This document shows positions 46,274 to 58,099 of a stretch of 64,000 bases of DNA, one piece after another. The stretch covers positions 20,062,001 through 20,126,000 of the forward strand of contig JAYKYS010000006.1 of assembly GCA_036924285.1 (NCBI GenBank), written 5' to 3'. The stretch is from Asterella californica. Its lineage: Eukaryota; Streptophyta; Marchantiopsida; Marchantiales; Aytoniaceae. Made by a program: the position numbers and the translations under genes. The number at the start of each line of letters is the position of its first letter. Positions within the stretch are counted from its first letter, which is position 1. The notes beneath the pieces were generated by a model. That model worked only from the letters and a program-made list of their open reading frames with translations. It had not been told where the DNA came from and searched no databases.

Positions 46274-46292
46274 ATCCCCGGCAGCGGCGCCA
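46274..46292 (-). other. Primer-binding site of element B
   Basis: On the minus strand TGGCGCCGCTGCCGGGGAT, the same as in C, 19 nt inside the LTR end at 46312. Confidence 0.88.
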
Positions 46293-46311
46293 AAAATGGT
46301 TCCTCACTATA

Positions 46312-48373
46312 TGTAGTGACGCAGGATTTCTCCTTTTGCCCATTTAGTATACAAGATATCGTTCTCACAGAGGATTTGCACAAGTAACGCTGCTCTAAGT
46401 TCTAAGATCTGTTCAAACACACAAACACACGGGTCTTGCCTAGAAATCCCGTCTTCTCACAAACCACACAAAACCACACGTCTTCCAGACACGCCAAATA
46501 GTGCTCTGGAACTAGACAAACAACTACCAACTAAAATATCACACAATTATTCACAGAGAAGCGCGGGAAGACGATCTTCCTACTTCCAGGTTGCTTCTTC
46601 CGGTCTTCTCGATACCGTCTTCCCGAAACGATTCTCGTCTTCTGGGGGTTCAACTCGTCTTCTCACACCTCCAGAAGGCTGTCCTGCTTCGCAGAAGTCG
46701 ACTAGCAACGGTCGTTACACCTTATTCTCACACTCACATTCCAACGGGTTAGATAAATCACAGGGTGTATGGCCCCCTGTAGCCTTCCCAGGCTTCTGCC
46801 TACGGAAGTTGTCTTCCTGCAGCACTACAACGACATTCACCTGCACGGAAGCTCAATAGAAATCTCGGAAGCTCACTAGAAGAAGGTAAGAGGATGGGGA
46901 AGATGAGGAAAGATGGGGAAGAAGAGAAAATCCAAACAAGAGAAAACAAGATGAAAAGAGTAAATTAAGATTCCGACAGGCTTCTAGTCCGGATCCTGAC
47001 TAACAAGCCATCCCTGCTTGTAATAGTTTGGGGAGGAAGACAACAAACGTGAGTACTGTTGCACCGTCTTCTACTCGAGGATGTCGTCTTCTGTTGCGGG
47101 AAGAAGGCTTCTTTCTTCTTCACTTCACTGCTCTGACTGCTCTGTCTTCAAGGATCCCTTACCCAGAAGACCGTTCGTACGTAGATCCCAAGTGCTCTAC
47201 TGAACGAGTCAAGCTACACTTCCACAACTGCTGACAGTCACCGCCACTCAAGAAGAACACTTCCCATGCACAATTGAGAGCGAATTCAATGAACCCACCA
47301 TCCAGAAGACATGGACAAAGCTTCTGCACTCAAATCCACAATCTATTCCCCGAGAAGAAGTCACAATGGCATTGGGAAACTCACTCCCTCTACTTCTTGC
47401 GTCTACTCCTCGACACACCAGTCTAGCTAACAGGACTGCACGAGGATGCCGTTCTCTGTTCCTAGACTGTCCACTACTTCTATCTACATCTTCGAACCAC
47501 TGCTGGTACGACTCTGCAGACCCCTCCGGTGTATTCCAAGACTATTCGTATGTTTCCAACAACGGGTGTAGTGCGAAGAACTACATATCCTGTCTCTACT
47601 CTAATGTGTCTCGCTTGCCTGCCCGTAGAATCGGTGCGTATGTTCAGTTGCTACAGAATTCTACAGAACTAGCAGAACTCTATCTCCTACTCTGCTATCC
47701 TACTTATGTTGCTGCCGTGAGAACCAGGGGAGGCGACCACCAGGGAGAGAGAGGCGCTGACAGGAGGTTGTCACCTCACATGCAAGCGGTTCCCCTGCCT
47801 GAATTGGTCATCTGCCTTGTCCTTCCTACGCTACCTATGCTGCCACATGGTATCCTAACTAATATTACATGGAAAAACTGCCACCCTTATGATAGCATGT
47901 TCGATCTTACTATATTTGGAATTGTTAATGGAGTTACTAACTACTCAGATTGCACGGAGACAATCTCTACCTGATCTGCTCTTATCTGAGCTCCTAACGC
48001 GGCTTCTGATAAGCTAGAAAGCCTTGCACTTACCTCGGGTGTCACTGAGGTGGCTCCTCATCGTCTCTTGCTGGCTCTGCTGTCGCTGCTGCTGCGTCTT
48101 CCTCGGCTTCGGCTTCTGCTTCGGAAGACAGAAGCGTCTTCTGGGAAGCGGAGTCGACGGTGCTTCTTCCATCTTCTGAGGCACGGGTGCGGGACTAGGG
48201 ACCATGGGGACCCCATTGGGATCCGGGGAAGTCGCTTCCTCCACGCGGAATACCTAGGAAGACGGCTCGTCTTCCTGTCTTCCAGAAGACATCTTGTCTT
48301 CCGGGGCGTCTTCTGGAGTCTTCTCGTCTTCCAACGCTGTCACCACCAAGTGCACAGCGAGATCGAACTCCTC
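46312..48373 (-). repeat. 5' LTR of element B, distal segment
   Basis: Matches 33737-35788 with a few percent of differences. It contains the second copy of the antisense open frame (47366-47974) and the 3' end of the LTR gene (48373-48014). It stops at 48373, where A-family sequence begins with only about 2 nt (TC) of shared sequence. The corresponding LTR stretch 35789-37140 is missing from this copy. Confidence 0.92.
47366..47974 (+). other. Antisense open frame in the B LTR (right copy)
   Basis: About 202 codons. Same frame as 34686-35300 with several substitutions, still open and running to TGA after a TETIST ending. Differences between the copies include both silent and amino-acid changes, so the eye cannot tell whether it was under selection. 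Confidence 0.25.
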
Positions 48374-48470
48374 TGAGGCGGTCAAGGAGAGCAAAAACGA
48401 TTTGGAGGACCACGAGGATCGGTGACGAATTGGCACATACCAGAGGATGTGTAGGTTTGGAGGGGGTGAA
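48373..48470 (+). pseudogene. Isolated tail of an A-family pol plus purine tract
   Basis: Encodes the acidic end of Pol (EDHEDR then TGA), followed by the polypurine tract and the start of an LTR. It matches 56338-56433. It belongs to a second, otherwise deleted A copy. Confidence 0.9.
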
Positions 48471-50136
48471 TGTCGTATTGTACATAGGTCTATATAGTGA
48501 AAAGTAATGCAAAAAGATTTTTTTCTATATTGTGTAAAGGAAGCTGCCCTGCAGCTTAACAAGCTAGGCAGGAGCTAAGCTGAGGCCATGCTTGACAAGC
48601 TGCCCCCTAGCTTGAGTTGGAATATATATAGTCACCCTAAAGGAGTCGAAAGACACCAGAATGCAGAGCTCGACGAGGAGAGCGACTTCGTGCTTCCAGT
48701 TTTGACAGAAAGTGCTTTAAGTAATAGTTAGCACGTGTTTTAAACTGAGAAATATGTGAAAGAGGGAAATCTGTCGATTCTGACTCGTGACTCGAACTCA
48801 GAATCTGATTGCATAGGTGTGTAGGTGTTCACAAGTACTATAGTTTTGACTCTTTACTCGTTTAAAACGGAGTTGTATAGAGAAGTTAGCGTAGAGAAAG
48901 CTAGTAAAGACTTTACAGGAAGATTTTCTTAGTAAAGCATATGTACAGACTGTAAAAGCTTTATGAACGGAACCAAAGGCCATCCCAGTGATAGGGCGCC
49001 TGCCTAGGAGGGAAGTGGTCTCAGGATCAATCCCTCCTGACCTCTGGTTCCTATTCCGGCATGTTGGCCTCCTGGAAGAGAGTCTATGTTGGATATGCAA
49101 CCACGTCCTGCATATCTAGGGGCGGGAGACCGGTATCTCCCTTAATCGTGGGCTTCCTGGCCTAAGCCTCCGCATGCCATCTTGAATATACTATGGGAGA
49201 TACCTGGTGCGCATATGGGGGGCTGTAAGCCCTGTGGGGCAGCCTCATAAGTGTTGGGGCTTCGGCCTACATTGGATGGCTTGTAGTATATTCAGGGTGG
49301 CATCAAGATGGCATCGAGGGCACGGGAAACTTTTGCTGATTATTATGTATGCATAAGGACAGCAGGGGGGAACTTAGCTAAGGCCATGCTTCTGATAAGG
49401 GACTGCGCTTATAAGGACAGCAGGGGGCAGCTTAAGCTGGGGCCTTAACTTTTAGGTTATTTACCTGCGGCGACTTGGGATCGGGGACAGTTTGAAAGGA
49501 GATTTTCGGAGAGAGGTGAAGCGGAAGGAGGAGGATTACACGCAGGGAAGCTAGGAGGCTGGGAAAAGATCAAATTGCTGACAGATTGAATTGGAAGATC
49601 ATCGTAGGGAGAGGGGCAGGAGTTTTAAGCTTGGACGTTGTCCAATAAACTGTACGGAGGAGAAATTACTCTCAGGAGGCAGTTTTATTGAGAGAGATCG
49701 TTTGAAAATCTACGTAGGACTTTTGATCGACGCATGATCAAATTTCTGAGAGTTTCAGTTGGAGCAAAGAGAGGAATAAGATTCAGGGGTCCGAATTTCA
49801 CTATTAGGTTCGGATTGAGACGTACTTGGTAGATTTTTGGTTGAAAACTGATTGACGGGAGAAAAGGGCACGCAGGAGAGGAAGAGAGAGAGATTTTCTT
49901 TACAGTTGAAGAAATTGATGATGCAGCTACACTGAAATAAAGTTATTTGGATCTTGAGAGATCTATCTGTGTACCTAAGGTGTGCTGGAGTGCTTGTTTT
50001 TGTAAACAGTGAGCACAAGAGGCTGTGGTTTGAGATTTCATCGTCGGCAGCAACCTATTTTCCTTTTTGGTCATTTTTCTCTGATCGGTCACAGTCAAGA
50101 GGTCCGCCCTCCCCAAGAAAGACTCTCAACTCGACA
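48471..50136 (+). repeat. LTR of element A2 (left, 1666 bp)
   Basis: Starts TGTCGTATTG, ends ACTCGACA. It is shorter than the A1 LTR because it lacks the GCGGAAG minisatellite. It has an extra TATATATAG stretch near 48625 that the partner LTR lacks. Confidence 0.95.
48968..49340 (+). other. tRNA-like structured module, A2 left LTR
   Basis: Same architecture as 461-835, with about ten differences by eye across about 370 nt; tRNA-like head from 48977. The neighbouring 250 nt upstream differ from A1 far more. Confidence 0.6.
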
Positions 50137-50156
50137 TCTGGTGCTTCCACTGAGAG
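50137..50156 (+). other. Primer-binding-like site of A2
   Basis: TC followed by TGGTGCTTCCACTGAGAG, identical to A1. Confidence 0.7.
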
Positions 50157-50198
50157 CAATTGGGGTGATTGATTTGGAGAATTGACTGAATTGAGAAG

Positions 50199-52790
50199 AT
50201 GGATCACAGTGCTGCCGTACAAGGTGTAGCTGCTGCTCAAGGTGCTCCTGTTCAAGGGACTCCTGGTCAAGATGGAATTGGCTCTCAAGGAGGGCCTACG
50301 GTGGTTTCAACAACAACAGCACAGCCTGCTGTAGACACGTCTCAGATTCTTCAGGCGTTGGCTGCCTTGATTCAGCAGCAGCCTGCAATTGGGGGAGCTG
50401 AGCAGAAGTCCACAAGAGCATTACAAGCAATTGTTGGTCGGTGTGGACGGTTTGATGGAAGAGATGTTACTAGGTACCTACGGGAGTATGTGGGTGAGAT
50501 GGAGTTGGTCAGGGCACCTGAAGTTGAGGTAATTCAAAGTTTTGAGTTGACTGTTGTCCTTGAACTGAGAGAGAAGGTGAGAAATTTACAGAGAAGACAT
50601 TTAGGTGGGTGGACTCTGTTTGAACGTGCACTGAGAGAAGAGTTTCTAGAAGAGGATTCTGAAAGAGTCACCAGAAGAACTCTCATGGACTGGATAGAGC
50701 GTCAGCCTGGACGTTCCATGGGATTGAATGAGGTAATTCGTGAGTTTGAGAAGAGGTACTCTCAACTTTCTGGTCTAGAGAAGTTGACGTTGGATGCTAG
50801 GAAGACGGAGTTGTTTTTGGGGGCTCTGAATGAGTTCACAGCAGATAGGCTTTGTTTCATGTTGACTGATCGAGGGACTGAAGGGGGAGTTACATCTGAT
50901 TGGAGGAGAGTGGAAGAAGCAGTATCTACCCTTACTAGGCAACGTCGTGGTAGGATGGTGTTACAGCTAGAAACCTTACCAGAGGAGCAGAGAGTAGCTC
51001 CTCAAGTTCATGTAGCTCCTCCTACAATACCTCAGGCACCTATTGTGATTCCTCAAGCACCCATAGTGGTTCCCCAAGTGATTGCTCAAGCGCCTGCAAT
51101 ACCTATCCCGGCACAGAGAGGACCTAGACAGCAACAGCGACCTGCTGAGAACCGAAATCAGAATAACTTGATAGAAGAACTTACTCAACAGTTGAGAGAT
51201 TTGAGGGTTGAGATGACCGACTTGAGGAGAGATCAACGACCAGTTGCGCCAGGTGCTCGACCTGTAGGAGGAACCTTTACCAGGAGATGTATTTGGTGCG
51301 ACAGTCCAGATCATCTCAGAGGAGATTGTCAAGACTTGGCGGTTGCTTTGCGAGAGGGCGTGGTCAACTATCAAAATAATAGGTTGTATTTAACCGCCAC
51401 AGGGCAGCCTCTGAACACGTATTTTGGGAGAGGAGGAATGAGGAGTTCTCTTCCAGCACTTACTGGTGCGAATACTACAGCGATGACTGCGGGTTCTGCA
51501 GAGGCTGATGTATATAATGGGAGAGTTGAGGTACGCTCTAATCCAACTATGGTTGAGCAGGCTGTTGAGGTTCCGGTTGAAATGATGAAGAGAGGTGCTG
51601 AAAGCATTAGGAGAGCTAATGGATGGAGAGATCCAGTGGATGCAGCTTCTATTCGAGCATTTTTAGAAGCGAGCAGTGAACAGGATGCCATGATGGAAGA
51701 CAAAAGAAGACGGGACGCTTCTGATTTAGATGCAGGAGTACCAGAGGACAGTGACCGTCGGAGGGTTACGAGGAGGAGAGCAGCGGAACCATCACCATCT
51801 GTACCAACTGGTAGATTTCCTGCTGCAGAGGATATACCTTCTACCTCTACAGCTCCACCACCTGCAGTAGATCCTATGGAAGGTGTACAGGATTTGCCAC
51901 AAGAGACTACTGCTACAGATAGAGTACGGGGAAAGAGGTTTACAGCACAGGAGAAAGGGAAAGCTCCAGCTTACAAGTTAGCGGTAGACATCGAGACAAC
52001 AACAGACTTGCGTGCTGTTCTAGAGCAACGCATTTTGGATGCTAGAGTTGAGTTTACTCTTCGTGAAGTGCTTGGTATCGCAAAGAGAGAGTTTCATGAG
52101 TTGATAATAGACATCATGAAGAGGAAGAGACAGGTATTGACTGAACAAGTAAGTAGTCAGATGGTTGGAGCAGTAGATGCTATTGGTGTTTATCAGTTCA
52201 GAGATGATAAGTATGAGGCATGGGTTGCTGGTCCAGCTGTTATTGAGAACAAAGATGAAGAGTTTGAGGAGGATAGGTCAAGCGCGGACAGTGATTTCAA
52301 AGAAAAGTACTGGGCAAGAGCGACAACTGAGACGCAGGTTCGACTTGGGAGACTTTCTGAGTCAGTACCTGCACTTGTGGATCACGGGTCGGAGATCAAC
52401 ATCATTTCCAAGGAGGTGTATGAAAAGAGACAGTGGCCAATCGAAAGAAATCATGGTTGGGTGCTTCGAGCTACAAATAACCAAAAGGGTGAGTTATACG
52501 GAGCCTGTCCCAATATGCGTGTAAGGATTGGAGATGTAGAGGTTGATCAGCATTTTTTTGTACAGTCGTCTGCCTCCTATCCTGTCATACTGGACCAACC
52601 ATACATCACCGCTGTTCGAATGGAGACAAAGGTGATGAACGATGGGTCTCATTATGCCAGAGTTCGGAGTCCTGATGACAAGTACTCAGTACAGTTTTTG
52701 ACGGTTCGTTCAAGACATGAACGGAACCGACAAACCCTTAGAGATTCTCAAACCAAGAGATGTAAGGGTTTTCACAGTCCACTCCTGTAG
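50199..52790 (+). CDS. gag: Gag with C-terminal protease (element A2)
   Basis: 863 residues, ATG 50199, fully open. It is nearly the same as A1 Gag apart from scattered substitutions and a three-residue insertion near residue 27. The CCHC knuckle (CIWCDSPDHLRGDC) and protease DHGSEIN are kept; the later GQPYI is DQPYI here, a change in a normally conserved protease flank. It ends in TAG overlapping the -1 pol frame. An intact gag beside a broken pol means this copy could at most supply Gag. Confidence 0.92.
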   Translation: MDHSAAVQGVAAAQGAPVQGTPGQDGIGSQGGPTVVSTTTAQPAVDTSQILQALAALIQQQPAIGGAEQKSTRALQAIVGRCGRFDGRDVTRYLREYVGEMELVRAPEVEVIQSFELTVVLELREKVRNLQRRHLGGWTLFERALREEFLEEDSERVTRRTLMDWIERQPGRSMGLNEVIREFEKRYSQLSGLEKLTLDARKTELFLGALNEFTADRLCFMLTDRGTEGGVTSDWRRVEEAVSTLTRQRRGRMVLQLETLPEEQRVAPQVHVAPPTIPQAPIVIPQAPIVVPQVIAQAPAIPIPAQRGPRQQQRPAENRNQNNLIEELTQQLRDLRVEMTDLRRDQRPVAPGARPVGGTFTRRCIWCDSPDHLRGDCQDLAVALREGVVNYQNNRLYLTATGQPLNTYFGRGGMRSSLPALTGANTTAMTAGSAEADVYNGRVEVRSNPTMVEQAVEVPVEMMKRGAESIRRANGWRDPVDAASIRAFLEASSEQDAMMEDKRRRDASDLDAGVPEDSDRRRVTRRRAAEPSPSVPTGRFPAAEDIPSTSTAPPPAVDPMEGVQDLPQETTATDRVRGKRFTAQEKGKAPAYKLAVDIETTTDLRAVLEQRILDARVEFTLREVLGIAKREFHELIIDIMKRKRQVLTEQVSSQMVGAVDAIGVYQFRDDKYEAWVAGPAVIENKDEEFEEDRSSADSDFKEKYWARATTETQVRLGRLSESVPALVDHGSEINIISKEVYEKRQWPIERNHGWVLRATNNQKGELYGACPNMRVRIGDVEVDQHFFVQSSASYPVILDQPYITAVRMETKVMNDGSHYARVRSPDDKYSVQFLTVRSRHERNRQTLRDSQTKRCKGFHSPLL

Positions 52791-52808
52791 AGCGGGAAGG
52801 CAGGGGTG
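52766..52808 (+). promoter_or_regulatory. Programmed -1 frameshift signal (A2)
   Basis: GGGTTTT (52766-52772), a 7-nt spacer, and a stem 52780-52788/52800-52808. The loop-proximal base pair is U-G instead of U-A, so pairing is kept despite a substitution. Confidence 0.78.
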
Positions 52809-55800
52809 TAGAACCTACTGTTGAAGTCCCGTTAGGATTGGAAGCGAAACATGTACAAAGTTTTGGAGACAAGTGTGGTGTACAGAGTTGGCAGTCTGGG
52901 TTGCTGATGTTTGAGGCAGATGGGTGGAGTCGATTTACAAGAGTTGAAGATATGGGGAAAAATACAAAAAGATGGATGGTGAAACAGGTATCAGAGTTGT
53001 GGCGTTTTGAGTTCTACCTGAAGACGAAGTGGTTTTTGGCTTGTTTGAAGAGTTTAAGTCTGTACAGTCAGTTATTGGTTGGTTAGACAATGTGAGTAGA
53101 TTGATGGAGGGAAAAAATAGTGTGGTGGTGATCCCTATCCACTCTCGATGCATATATGAAGAGATTGCTACATACCTGCAGTTCTTTCCTCATCCGATGC
53201 AGAATAGTGAAGGGAGAGAAGCAAGTTGTTGGTGTGCACTCCCTCAGGAAGCAGACGTCCATGCGAAGTACAAATCTGTATTGAGAAAGGTAAGACCGGT
53301 AGCAACTCAACTATCTGCTAACTCCCAGCAGCAAGTATAGTTAGTGGAGACTGAACCTATATTGCGTGATCATAGACGAGTAGGGCACCAGTTTACTGAG
53401 AAGACACTGAAAGAGCTTCAGATAGGAGGGGGTGATTTCTTGACTGAGGTCGAAAAGACAGTGTTTGAACAGATGATAATAAAGCATGGTAAAGCATTCT
53501 CTTTTTCAGCAGAGGAGATAGGTTGTGTGGACCCAAAGGTTATAGCGCCTATGGTTATATTCACAATCCCTCATGTGCCTTGGGACTTGAAACCGATCCC
53601 AGTTCCTCGTGCCTTGTTACCTAAACTCATCGAGTTGTTGAAGGAGAAGGTACAGATGGGGATACTTGAGCCGTCTATGGGGCCATATTCTAGCAGGTGG
53701 TTCACTGTACCCAAGAAGTCAGGGGCTTTGCGTTTTATCCAAGACCTACAGCCTGCGAATAACGTAACCATTCGAAACGTTAGGACGGGTCTTATGATTG
53801 AAGAGGTAGCAGAGGCATTTGCAAAGAGAGCTATCTATTCGATAGGAGATCTATATTCTGGTTATGATCAGTTCCAGCTGGCTGTGGAGAGTAGAGATTT
53901 AACTACTATGCGTACGCCTCTGGGATTGATGCGGATGTGTACTCTTCCACAAGGAGCGACAAACTCGGTGGCTCATATGCAGAATGCAATGCATAAGGTA
54001 CTAAGGGAGTTTGTGTCTGATGTTACCATTCCATTTCTAGATGATATTCTTATAAAGGGTTGCGCGGTTGAAGACAAGGATGAAGCAGTACTTGCGAATG
54101 GATGTAGAAGGTTTGTTGCAGACCATATCAGGGATGTAGAACATATCTTGACTCGTCTGGAGGAGGTACATCTCACCCTGTCATGAGCTAAGTCCAAGTT
54201 TGGTGTGTCTGAGATTTTAGTGGTTGGACATCTGTGTGGCGCTTTTGGAAGGCGACCAAACTCCGAGAAGGTTGAAGCTATAGCTAGGATGGCAGACTGT
54301 AAGAACATCACGGAGGTTCGACGCTTTCTAGGTGCTTGTGTATTTTATCGCTTATCCATTCCTCATTATGCTCATGTTGCTGAGCCTATGTATGCATTAT
54401 TGAGGAAGGGTAAGAGGTTTGTATGGACCTCAGTCCATAGAGAAGCTATGAATAGGCTGAAGGAGGCTCTACAGTCTCCACCTGTTCTAAGAAGAGTAGA
54501 CTACGGATGTGGGAGATCTGTCATTGTCATAGTAGATACTAGTCCAAAGGCGATTGGCTGGGCAATAGGTCAAGATGATGCGGATGGTATGCGCTTTACC
54601 TCAAGGTTTGGAGCTAGGATCTTGACAGACAGGCAACGAGATTATCCTCAGGTGAAGCGTGAGTTGTGAGGAGCGGTGACAGCGATGAAGACAGACCGTG
54701 AGTTTCTGATTGGTGCTCATGTAGTTCTAGAAACGGATTGTCTACCTCTACTAGGCATGATATCCAACTGTAGCACGCCAGACATAGCGATGTTACGTTG
54801 GATTGCCTATATTAGAAGCTTGAACCCAGAGCTGAAGCATATAAAAGGAAAGGAGAATATGGTCGCAGATATGTTGTCAAGAGCTCGATTTGTAGACGAG
54901 GATGTCATGATTTCAGAAGCTGAGGAAGAGGAGAGAAAGGATGCTCAGTGCCAGGTTAATCGACGGACTGCGAACTTGGAGCCGTTGATGTTTAGAGAGG
55001 AGCTTTACACAGGTAGACTTCGTGACATAGGGTATTATCTGAGCTTGTTGGAGAGGCAAGAGAGATGGAGCAAAGTAGAGTTCAGAGAGATAAGGAAACA
55101 AGCTTACAACTATCTTCTGCATGATGGGTATCTTTGGAGACGGCCACAGAGGAGAGATGGGATGTTCATACGAGTAGTGGACGATTTGCAGACTAAGCAG
55201 CAACTAATGAAAGAGTTCCATGATATCCTATGAGCCGGACATCGAGGGATTTGGGCTACCTACGTCAAGCTGAAGGAAAGGTATTGGTGGAAAGGTCTGT
55301 ATCAGGATGTGGTGAACTACGTCAGTTCTTGCTTGCATTGTCAGTTCTACTCAAAGATCCGGTATAGAGACGGTCTTGTGCCAACTTACCCACCTTGCAT
55401 TCACTTCCACTGGGTTCTCGACTTGGTGGTAATGCCTCTGGGGTTATGGGGCATGCGATATTTGGTTTTGGCTCGTGAGGATCTCTCCAACTTTGTAGAA
55501 GGACGAGCTTTGAGGACGAAGACCACAGAAGGGATATGTAAGTTTGTTCTTGAGGATATTATCTGTAGATATGGGTCTGTAGGAAGGCTACGGGCAGATA
55601 AGGGAGAACTACGGGGTACGGAAGCGAAAGAGTATTTTGCTCGATATGGTGTAAAGCTCAAGCTTACTACTACGATGAATCCAGAGGGGATTGGCAAGAG
55701 CGAGCGAGGACATCCATTGATAGTTCAGGCTTTGGTGAAGGCGTGTGATGGTAAGCATAGAGAGTGGCCTAGGTTACTCCCTTTTGCTTTATGGGCGGAT

Positions 55801-56388
55801 AGAACAACACATTGTTCTACTACAGGGTACATGCCTGTTGAGTTAATGTTGGGACAGAAACCAATGATGCCAGCAGAAGAAGACTTTCCTACCTGGGCTA
55901 CCTTGCCATAGGAGGACAATGTGGACCGTGTGCAGCTTCTCTCACTACAAATCAGACATCTAGAATGTAGAGAGGAGGATCTCGCTGAAGCGCAGCAACG
56001 GCTGAAGGCGGCTCGACTTGGGAACAAGGAGAGGTTTGATAAGGCTCATAGACTTCGACCAAAACTGATACAAGTTGGGGACTGGGTGTTGGTATACGAC
56101 AGCACATTGGAGAACCAACACTCTACAATCCGAAAGTTTTCGAGAAGGTGGTTTGGCCCGTACCTTGTCTCTGATGTACATCAGAGTGCTACTTATTCCT
56201 TGCAAGAGCTAGATGGTACGCCTTTAAGACTTCCAGTTGCTGGGAAACGAGTGAAGTTATTCAAGAAGAGAGGGGAGACTGTGGAGCTAGCTGAGTTCTT
56301 AGGTTCAGAGCAGACAGGAGCAAATGAAGACCTTTCTGAGGCGGTCGAGGAGAGCAAAGACGATTCGGAGGACCACGAGGATCGGTGA
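52766..56388 (+). pseudogene. pol: Pol of element A2, inactivated
   Basis: Same order as A1 Pol (RT with FLDD, RNase H, integrase with D, D, E) but broken by a one-base deletion near 53007 and five stops at 53338, 54184, 54667, 55231 and 55909. Against A1, three stops are TGG to TGA or TAG, one is CAG to TAG and one is GGA to TGA. Four of the five are thus C-to-T or G-to-A changes, as expected from deamination of methylated cytosine in a silenced element (inference). Between stops the protein sequence is close to that of A1. Confidence 0.95.
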
Positions 56389-56420
56389 CGAATTGGCACA
56401 TACCAGAAGATGTGTAGGTT

Positions 56421-56433
56421 TGGAGGGGGTGAA
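56421..56433 (+). other. Polypurine tract of A2
   Basis: TGGAGGGGGTGAA directly before the LTR start at 56434. Confidence 0.85.
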
Positions 56434-58082
56434 TGTCGTATTGTACATAGGTCTATATAGTGAAAAGTAATGCAAAGAGATTTTTTTCTATATTGTGTAA
56501 AGGAAGCTGCCCTGCAGCTTAACAAGCTAGGCAGGAGCTAAGCTGGGGCCATGCTTGACAAGCTGCCCCCTAGCTTGAGTTGGAATATCACCCTAAAGGA
56601 GTCGAAAGACACCAGAATGCAGAGCTCGATGAGGAGAGCGACTTCGTGCTTCCAGTTTTGACAGAAAGTGCTTTAAGTAATAGTTAGCACGTGTTTTAAA
56701 CTGAGAAATATGTGAAAGAGGGAAATCTTTCGATTCTGACTCGTGACTCGAACTCAGAATCTGATTGCATAGGTGTGTAGGTGTTCACAAGTACTATAGT
56801 TTTGACTCTTTACTCGTTTAAAACAGAGTTGTATAGAGAAGTTAACGTAGAGAAAGCTAGTAAAGACTTTACAGGAAGATTTTCTTAGTAAAGCATATGT
56901 ACAGACTGTAAAAGCTTTATGAACGGAACCAAAGGCCATCCCAGTGATAGGGCGCCTGCCTAGGAGAGAAGTGGTCTCAGGATCAATCCCTCCTTGCCTC
57001 TGGTTCCTATTTCGGCATGTTGGCCTCCTGGAAGGGAGTCTATGTTGGATATGCAACCACGTCCTGCATATCTAGGGGCGGGAGACCGGTATCTCTCTTA
57101 ATCGTGGGCTTCCTGGCCTAAGCCTCCGCATGCCATCTTGAATATACTATGGGAGATACCTGGTGCGCATATGGGGGGCTGTAAGCCCTGTGGGGCAGCC
57201 TCATAAGTGTTGGGGCTTCGGCCTACATTGGATGGCTTGTAGTATATTTAGGGTGGCATCGAGGGCACGGGAAACTTTTGCTGATTATTATGTACGCATA
57301 AGGACAGCAGGGGGGAACTTAGCTAAGGCCCTGCTTCTGATAAGGGACTGCGCTTATAAGGACAGCTGGGGGCAGCTTAAGCTGGGGCCTTAACTTTTAG
57401 GTTATTTACCTGCGGCGACTTGGGATCGGGGACAGTTTGAAAGGAGATTTTCGGAGAGAGGTGAAGCGGAAGGAGGAGGATTACACGCAGGAGAAGCTAG
57501 GAGGCTGGGAAAAGATCAAACTGCTGACAGGTTGAATTGGAAGATCATCGTAGGGAGAGGGGCATGAGTTTTAAGCTTGGACGTTGTCCAATAAACTGTA
57601 CGGAGGAGAAATTACTCTCAGGAGGCAGTTTTATTGAGAGAGATCGTTTGAAAATCTACGTAGGACTTTTGATCGATGCATGATCAAATTTCTGAGAATT
57701 TCAGTTGGGGCAAAGAGAGGAATAAGATTCAGGGGTCCGAATTTCACTATTAGGTTCGGATTGAGACGTACTTGGTAGACTTTTGGTTGAAAACTGATTG
57801 ACGGGAGAAAAAGACACGCAGGAGAGGAAGAGAGAGAGATTTTCTTTACAGTTGAAGAAATTGATGATGCAGCTACACTGAAATAAAGTTATTTGGATCT
57901 TGAGAGATCTATCTGTGTACCTAAGGTGTGCTGGAGTGCTTGTTTTTGTAAACAGTGGGCATAAGAGGATGTGGTTTGAGATTTCATCGTCGGCAGCAAC
58001 CTATTTTCCTTTTTGGTCGTTTTTCTCTGATCGATCACAGTCAAGAGGTCCGCCCTCCCCAAGAAAGACTCTCAACTCGACA
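56434..58082 (+). repeat. LTR of element A2 (right, 1649 bp)
   Basis: Starts TGTCGTATTG, ends ACTCGACA, then the B LTR resumes with ACGCG. It differs from the left A2 LTR by scattered substitutions and small indels, so A2 is older than A1. Confidence 0.95.
56924..57285 (+). other. tRNA-like structured module, A2 right LTR
   Basis: Third sequence variant of the module, tRNA-like head from 56933. Relative to the other copies about 11 nt are missing just after the outer stem (GGTGGCATCGAGG), and the stem itself is kept with one change. Confidence 0.55.
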
Positions 58083-58099
58083 ACGCGCCCCAGTTGATG

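Larger units (their letters stand above)
48373..58082 (+). mobile_element. Element A2, partial tandem A-family element in the B LTR
   Basis: Order: a 98-bp end of pol and purine tract, LTR (48471-50136), full internal region, LTR (56434-58082). The extra pol tail before the first LTR shows the remains of an LTR-internal-LTR-internal-LTR tandem, cut by a deletion that also removed 1.35 kb of host LTR. The right flank resumes the B LTR at ACGCG (58083), which would be the target duplication; its left partner was lost. Gag is intact and pol is broken. Confidence 0.88.
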
